Positions 59,001-64,000 of a stretch of 64,000 nucleotides of DNA are shown piece after piece. The notes beneath the pieces were generated by a model that was not told the DNA's origin, did not search any database, and saw only the letters and a list, made by a program, of their open reading frames with translations. Source of the DNA: Branchiostoma floridae (taxonomy: Eukaryota; Chordata; Leptocardii; Amphioxiformes; Branchiostomatidae); assembly GCF_000003815.2 (NCBI RefSeq), contig NC_049995.1, forward strand, positions 14,040,262-14,104,261, in the 5' to 3' direction. Position 1 is the first letter of the stretch; each line of letters opens with the position of its first letter. The translations under genes and the position numbers were made by a program.

Positions 59001-62000
59001 CCATGTATATGATGTTTTCTTTAATCCTCCAGGTGAAGAAGTTCTCCACCCTTTAAGAAGATCCAACTCCTTGAACTCTGCCTCAGATGCGAGTGTGAAG
59101 GGTTCTGTCATGGCCTGGCCAGAGGTTGCCAATAGCAACGGGGGATTGCCACGCCCAGGTCAGGAGATGTTGACCCTTTCTGTGGTGCTGAAGAATACAA
59201 ATGTATTTCACTTGCTCATGTAATGTCAAAATTAAACTGATAAAGGCACAAAATCATTATAGAGGCTGTCAAGGCAGGATTTTTTTGATACCTTAAAAGA
59301 TACAGAATACAGCATGTAAATTTGATACTAAATATACATTGATAAAGTATAACAGATCTTTGAAAACCACATTATACAACTAATGATTCATTTATAAACA
59401 ATTGTAGTTAAAATTAATATTATAGTGAAAGACTTGTTAAGATTTCTTAAACAGTTTTAATGTATACATTTTGCTATGTACCTAATATTTGTCCTAACGC
59501 TCTCTTATGATTTGCACCATTCATTGTGTAGACTCTTGGAAAGAGAAAGTATGTATTGCTAAGTGCTGCCAGATTTTCTTCAACATCAGATAAATGAACT
59601 TCTTGCTGTTTATGTTCCAGGTCATGTTGGCCATGAGTCCCAACAGGATATGGACCTGGAGAGCGTTTCCTCCCGACCAGAGTCTCGCTCCGACCGAGCG
59701 GACAGTAGCATGGCTTCACAGGACTCCCAGGCACCGCGGGAACCATTGATGCCTGCGGTCTGTATCTATATCTGATATATAGTTATATACTGTATATAGC
59801 CGGTATAACTGCCCTTTGGCGTAATACACCAGCTTCTGTATCTGTATCTATATAGCCGGTATAACTGTCCTTCGGTGTAATACACCAGCTTCTGTATCTG
59901 TATCTATATAACCGATATAACTGCCCTTCGGCGTAACACACCAGCTTTGCAGGCAGGCTGCGCGGCAGCAGCTGGTTATATTACACTGAACAACCCGTCA
60001 CACCTAGCTTTTACCCATCTATCTGCAAGCGTTCTTTAAACTATCCAGAGAAGATGCCCCTACTGTGCTTGGTGATAACAAATTCCACTCTATGATAGTT
60101 CTGGGAAAATACGAATTTTTGAACACATCAATCTTAGGTGGTAACTCTTGTATTTGAAGGCATGACTATTTCTTGTATTTTTTTGAGCTGGTATTAGATG
60201 CTTATCAATCAGTACGTCCACTAATTTATTGGTCATTTTGTACATCATGCAGGTTCTCAGACCATCCAAGGAGAAAAGCAACGCTTGTAAAAAGGAGGAC
60301 GAACTAGGAGAGGGTCCGGACAAGTCTGTGACAAAAATCGACCGGACCGGGCGGCTTCGCCACACAGTGGTGTCAAGTGACATGGACACGATGGATCAGA
60401 TTACGCCCATCAGCGAATCGGTGAGCAGCTTCTCGCTCTCGAGTGCCAGTGATGTGGTGATGGGCTCACAGGGGGACTCTGATTCCACGATAAGCTCAGA
60501 GAGCTGTTCGGCCAACCGGCCCGGGGGATTCTATCTTGCCCCCGTGTCATCAGCGATGTCATACGACACCACAGATCGGCCAGACGGACGCACGATTCCA
60601 GCCTCTGTGGGCAAAAGCTACACCGTAGCTGAGTACATGACACCCCTAAATCTGCACAGCGGCAGGAATCCCCATTATCGATGACAATGTTGTCGGGAGG
60701 GCATCAGTTGACGAAGAGGGCAATCCTGGAAATGCAGAAGACGCAGGGGATGTTGTAGAATCGCCCAAACTTCACAGCGAGACTTTGGACAAGGAGTCGC
60801 TCCAAAAGGAGTCAATCCCAAGAGAGTCGCTGCAGATGGATTTCCTCCAGAGAGATCATTCTGTTCCGATCCAGACATGGGGGAAGGGCGACAAGAACTG
60901 TAGTAACGGCAACGGCGTTCCCACGGCAACGACCCCGCAGGAGGTTAAGGTCGCGACCTCCGGGCACGTGACGACCTGGGGGCGGAACAGAGCGTCGAGG
61001 GGGAGCACTCCGGAGGAACAGGAGAACGGTCACGGGACGCAGCCTCTCGCCTCGCAGATGGTGAAGCTGAGACTAAAATTAGAAGAGAAAAGGCGGACGA
61101 TCGAGAATGAGAAGAAGAAGATGGAGCTTCAGTGGAACAGGCAGAGACAGAGAGTCGGGAAGGCGGCGTTCTTGCACGTCATTTCTCAGAAGAAGGCCCC
61201 CACGCCGACGAAAGAACCTCCGCCGGAAAACTACCACTACGACCGAGAGGACAACAACGGGAGGATTCGGTTCGACAAGAATGAAGTCAGCGGTCCGTGT
61301 ATGACCGGATTCGCCTCAGCGAATTCTGCCATTCCAGAAGAGGTCGTTACAGAGGTTAACCGGGAACCTGCGTTTGCTCCAAAACAGTCCCACGATATCC
61401 CGATGTCGCCCAACGAAGCCACAAGCCCAGGTGAAGTCATTGATCTGAACGAATACAACACCTCGTTGGAAAGGCTGAACAGCGATCTCTCGCTTATTCA
61501 GAAGGAAATTGCTCGGTTGTCTCAACATCAGGATACCCTAAAGAGCCAGTCATCACCCCCGGCGAAGGAAAGAGTGCCGTCATCACCTAGAGTAAAACCT
61601 GTTGTTTCCAAGTCATCACCGAAAAGCAAAGAGAAAAATGTTTCGTCCACACCCAAACTGACTCATGCGAACGTTGCAGGCACGGTGTCTATTCCGTCGT
61701 CGGTTTCATCGAACCAATCACGCTCCTCAAAAAAGCAACAAGGCAGAGTAACAGTGATGGAAGCGTCACCGACTATCGAACATGTGCAGCACCGGAGATT
61801 GGCGGCCAGCCAATCGGACCAGACCCTGGGATTGGGGTCCTCTGGGCCACAGTTTGAGGCAGAGATTCCCAGGAGCGAATCAGAGCAAGGGCCGACGACG
61901 TCACATGTTAATCACGAGAACAGTGCCGTGAATGTCCAGACAACGTATGACAGTACAGTGGAACAGTGGGCGATGACGGGGGAGGTTTGTAAACCAGAAG

Positions 62001-62965
62001 ACAGTAGGGAGGTGGGTTACCATTTCTGTTGTTTTACAAGTTTGTTGTTTTACAATGGTAAAGTTTAGATGTTAACTTGCATGAAAAGATTGATGATGTT
62101 TTTCAGATACCGGTACAGCTTGGTCCTCTTCCTCTCACTCCAAATGTTTGACCTTGGAATGTTTGACCTTGGAACGATTGACATTTGAATTTTTGACCTT
62201 GAATGTTTGACCTTGAATGTTTGACCTTCAAATGTTTCACCTTGAAATATTTGACCTTGAATGCTTGACCTTCCCCATACCCCAGGAGGCCGTCTTACCC
62301 GAGAGCCCCGGAGCAGAGGGCAAAGCTGCCGCTGTGGGCTTCTTCTCTTTTAACTCCGCAGATGCAGATAAGGTAAGGCTTCACTCAGACAGTCAGTTCA
62401 GTTATACGGTAAACGCATACTAAATCACTTTTTCATTGTGATTCTTATGTATGGCTGAAAGTTACAGAAAAAAAGCCCATAGAATCATAACTTATATTCT
62501 TGGATGATTGATTTTTCACACATAATTAACCCCAGAGATAAGGATATAGAAGCCTGTTGTCCATCAACTCTGCCCAGCTCTCCTCCTAGGGTGTGACTGA
62601 TTACCAGGAATCACAACAGGAACATACTATAATTACAGTCTCTTATTGACTATAAAGAAACTATTAGATATGTAAACAAACATTAGAAGCTCTCTGACTG
62701 GGGAAAAAGGTATGATACACACATGAGATGTCTCCTCTTCTGCATTGTTTGTTTCTCCTGCATTTCCCCTGTGCCTCGACTATTGAACTGAGCTTTAAAA
62801 TCTCATTATTTTACACGTTTTTGTCCTCTCATTACAGACAAAAGAAGAGGAGATGAGCAGAAAACGTGAGCAGTTCCTGCGAGCACGGATGAAGCGGGAG
62901 GAACAGCTGAAGGCCAGACAGATGGAGAGGGAGGCTGAGCAGGAGAGGGAGAGGGAGGAGAGAAA
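47052..62965 (+). CDS. CAMSAP: CAMSAP/Patronin microtubule minus-end protein, partial
   Basis: Fourteen coding exons: 47052-47144, 54197-54292, 54812-55024, 55388-55473, 55893-56004, 56631-56769, 57222-57373, 57863-57947, 58332-58550, 59033-59158, 59621-59757, 60253-62011, 62286-62372 and 62838-62965. Phases agree except for one extra base inside exon 12. About 1143 residues are visible. CAMSAPs cap and stabilise microtubule minus ends. The N-terminal calponin-homology domain spans exons 4-8 (ELPYDMEDALLFWLNKV, RRFCDQHLGAMFHLSYEDVL, AFIAELFWWLEVIRPDIVQP). Exon 12 has the conserved coiled coil VKLRLKLEEKRRTIENEKKK and KAAFLHVI, then EYNTSLERLNSDLSLIQKEI. Exons 13-14 (GFFSFNSADADK, then a charged helix) lead to the CKK domain, which lies beyond the right edge. 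Confidence 0.92.
48605..51927. mobile_element. 3.3-kb inverted-repeat element in CAMSAP intron 1
   Basis: Ends share 26 bases in inverted orientation: TCGGCTGTTTCACAATTGAG at 48608 and its complement up to 51925. Inside are six copies of TGTCCCGTCCGTACCCC (49203, 49360, 49377, 49399, 50161, 51725), a possible degraded coding stretch at 49693-49983, and another element at 50288-51487. No transposase domain was recognised. Confidence 0.6.
50288..51487. mobile_element. Nested inverted-repeat element
   Basis: Left end TACTCTCACCTCTCAAATAG, right end TATTTGAGAGGTGAGAGTA, with TA at each tip, which would fit a TA target site. It contains repeats of AAAAGTACCCCC(T/C)GGA near 50310-50395 and AAATAAACGTACCG near 51390-51470. 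Non-autonomous. Confidence 0.65.
51930..52810. other. CAMSAP intron 1, unassigned part
   Basis: AT-rich intron sequence in which no exon, repeat pair or RNA gene was recognised. Confidence 0.4.
52817..53475. mobile_element. MITE with GGTTCCGG ends
   Basis: Ends GGTTCCGGTTCGGAATTTC and GAAACTCCGAACCGGAACC are inverted with one mismatch. TTAT flanks both sides, a possible 4-base target duplication. About 659 bases. It contains an open stretch at 52900-53178 that lacks a convincing start and resembles nothing known. Confidence 0.75.
54380..54811 (+). repeat. Tandem copies of the CAMSAP exon-3 acceptor and 5' end
   Basis: Pseudo-exon starts at 54440, 54542 and 54710 precede the true start at 54812 (spacings 102, 168, 102). 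Each is preceded by TGTTGACAGG or TTGTTGTTTACAG and followed by GGTA(C/T)(A/G)GAACAGCTGACACC-like sequence. The copy at 54710 is open until it runs into TGA; the copy at 54542 extends through the later CAGATGTTC part of the exon. A weak partial copy is near 54380. Confidence 0.88.
55040..55340. repeat. (GT)n microsatellite with GTGACACT spacers
   Basis: Imperfect GTGTGT tracts punctuated by GTGACACTGTGTGT, in CAMSAP intron 3. Long open frames on the opposite strand here (poly His-Thr) are artefacts of the repeat. Confidence 0.9.
56005..56235 (+). repeat. 56-base array copying the CAMSAP exon-5 3' end and donor
   Basis: The end of exon 5 (CTACAGGACAGGAGGGGCAG TAAG) and its donor GTACGG recur with an exact 56-base period; donors fall at 56005, 56061, 56117, 56173 and 56229. 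Read-through past the first donor meets a TAA, so only the first is productive. Units 2-3 have GGGCAGG, units 4-5 GGGCTGG, which indicates stepwise growth. Confidence 0.95.
56411..56595. mobile_element. MITE family A, copy 4
   Basis: Starts TACTGTAAATGCAGAAATT and ends AAATGCTTTTACAGTA, in CAMSAP intron 5 only 35 bases before exon 6. It is slightly shorter and more diverged than the other three copies. Confidence 0.85.
58060..58165 (+). repeat. Decayed copy of the CAMSAP exon-9 acceptor region
   Basis: Repeats the intron end and first bases of exon 9 with a 193-base offset: AACAG then TTCTGTTAGAAGCAGAGG here, TACAG then TTCCGTTAGAAGCAGAAATG at the true exon (58332). It runs out of homology before any donor. 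Confidence 0.8.
58621..58688 (+). repeat. Copy of the CAMSAP exon-9 3' end and donor
   Basis: GCTTCTGGCACTCAGACATT, GCGCAAAACAGAACAG and the donor GAGGGTATGT are repeated about 137 bases after the true donor at 58551, with only a few changes. Confidence 0.85.
59765..59990 (+). repeat. Tandem repeat with CCGGTATAACTG units
   Basis: Three units of about 67 bases (TATAGCCGGTATAACTGCCC ... CACCAGCTTCTGTATCTG) directly follow CAMSAP exon 11. They end in CAGCAGCTGGTTATATT, which also occurs near 41205, so part of this is a dispersed repeat. Confidence 0.75.
60640..60684 (+). other. Apparent +1 frameshift inside CAMSAP exon 12
   Basis: Exon 12 is open in one frame to a TGA at 60682-60684 and in the next frame from before 60670 to its donor at 62011. 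Its length (1759) exceeds a multiple of three by one, and both end phases are 0. Removing one A at 60667-60668 would give SGRIPIIDDNVVGRA in continuous frame. It may be a sequencing or assembly error, or a real allele. Confidence 0.8.
62142..62275. repeat. 14-base tandem repeat with TGACCTTGA cores
   Basis: About nine units of the type TTTGACCTTGAATG in CAMSAP intron 12, just before exon 13. Three units contain perfect TGACCTTGA (complement TCAAGGTCA), the monomeric binding motif of ERR/SF-1/FTZ-F1 nuclear receptors. Regulatory function is not shown. Confidence 0.8.
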
Positions 62966-63095
62966 GTAAGACGTCAAAATGCTTCTTTAAGACATTGGCA
63001 ACATTCTTAAGAAGGCATAGATATTTGCCCTGTCTTCATTTCATAGAAAAGTAAGGCTGAAACTGTCATGCAAAGATTGAAAAAGAAAAAGCTTG

Positions 63096-63640
63096 AGAGG
63101 AGCAGCTGAAGGAGAGGGGGGAGAGAAAGTAAGACGTCAAACAGTTTCTTTAAGACATTACCTGGTCAAGCATTCTTAAAGACAATGCCAACTTTATTTA
63201 GAAGGTATAGATATTTTGAAAATTAAGAAAAAGCTTGATAGGAACAGCTGAAGGCCAGACAGATGGAGAGGGAGGCTGAGCAGAAGAGGGAGAGGGAGGT
63301 GAGAAAGTAAGACGTCAAAATGCTTTTTAAGAAGTTGCCAACAAGTCTATAGATAGTTATTTGCCCTGTCTTCATTTTATAGAAAAGTAAGGCCGAAACT
63401 CTCATGCAAAGATTGAAAATTAAGAAAAAGGGAGGCTGAACAGGAGAGGAAGAGGTAGGAGAGAAAGTAAGATGTCAAACAGCTTCTTTAAGACATTGAC
63501 AACATCCTTAAGAAGACATAGATATTTGCCCCGTCTCCATTGCATAGAAAAGTAAGGCCAAAACTCTCATGCAAAGATTAAAAATTAAGAAAAAGGGAGG
63601 CTGAACAGGAGAGGAAGAGCTTCTTTAAGACATTGACAAC
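63096..63640 (+). repeat. Decayed copies of the CAMSAP exon-14 3' end
   Basis: Four partial copies (about 63100-63130, 63240-63308, 63430-63468, 63590-63617) of GAACAGCTGAAGGCCAGACA...GGAGAGAAA plus flanking intron (GTAAGACGTCAAA, TTCTTTAAGACATT). The copy at 63240 is the best, and three of the four keep the donor GTAAGA. None has an acceptor. Confidence 0.88.
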
Positions 63641-63874
63641 ATTCTTGAGAATAGATATTGGCACTGGCTCTTATTTATTGATTAGATTATTTCTAAGATA
63701 ACACCGAAAATGTCATGTAAGGATTGAAAATTAAGAAAAAGCTTATGTTGCAAACAGCAGCACATTTTGCCATTGTACATCTTCTGTGCAGCATGTCTCT
63801 CCATTTAACTGAGATTTGGTCATACAAGCTTGTTTTGGAAGGTCCAACCTTCCCACCTTTTCTCTAACAGGGCT

Positions 63875-63965
63875 CGAAATACTGGGTGCATGTGCACCCA
63901 GGTGCACCCAAAATTGGAACTGTGCACCCAATTTTTTTCAGTGGGTGCACAAGGTGCACCCAAAT
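63875..63965. repeat. GTGCACCCA repeat
   Basis: Several copies of the palindrome-containing word GTGCACCCA / TGGGTGCAC in both orientations. A non-coding interspersed repeat close to the right edge. Confidence 0.6.
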
Positions 63966-64000
63966 ATTTTCTTAGGTTTATGTATGGAAAGGTATCAAGT

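Overview
The window looks like nuclear DNA of an invertebrate chordate, most likely a lancelet (Branchiostoma). The evidence is intron-rich genes with canonical GT/AG junctions, vertebrate-like housekeeping proteins, dense short inverted-repeat transposons, and an immune-type receptor that combines death-fold, TIR, ZU5 and ROCO domains. All gene models below were built by hand from homology, splice sites and reading phase.

Layout from left to right. (1) 151-1548, minus: first three coding exons of DCAF13, cut by the left edge. (2) 1968-10438, plus: complete VPS26 (retromer), head to head with DCAF13. It has two interchangeable exon-5 copies and a graveyard of older copies. (3) 27273-13077, minus: one very large gene whose exons join in phase over about 14 kb. 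It predicts a protein of about 2518 residues: TPR, GlnD/DUF294-like nucleotidyltransferase, 11 TPRs, ROC GTPase, COR, CARD-like fold, TIR, ZU5, UPA and Death. (4) 27.3-35.0 kb: repeat-rich spacer with a tandem segmental duplication, a Penelope-like fragment with hammerhead-ribozyme-like motifs, and a SINE with a nested MITE. (5) 35062-36621, plus: a GT4-type glycosyltransferase in two coding exons, one of them tiny. (6) 46585-41591, minus: a PRPP synthetase of the plant-type (class II) family. (7) 47052-62965, plus: CAMSAP/Patronin, head to head with (6) and running off the right edge before its CKK domain.

Two things stand out. The first is the giant receptor-like gene. Most of its domain exons are symmetrical (phase 1 at both ends), which fits assembly by exon shuffling. 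The second is a window-wide habit of duplicating exon edges together with their splice sites: VPS26 exons 3 and 5, two exons of the PRPP synthetase, and CAMSAP exons 3, 5, 9 (both edges) and 14. Most copies lie decaying in the adjacent intron. VPS26 exon 5 still looks functional, and in the PRPP synthetase the result is a pair of in-frame tandem donors.

Transposon content is high and mostly non-autonomous: four copies of one MITE, a piggyBac-like MITE carrying RFX and CRE sites, other inverted-repeat elements and degraded LINE tails. No complete transposase was recognised. No database search could be run, so family names rest on recognisable motifs and family names given here are recalled knowledge, not search results.
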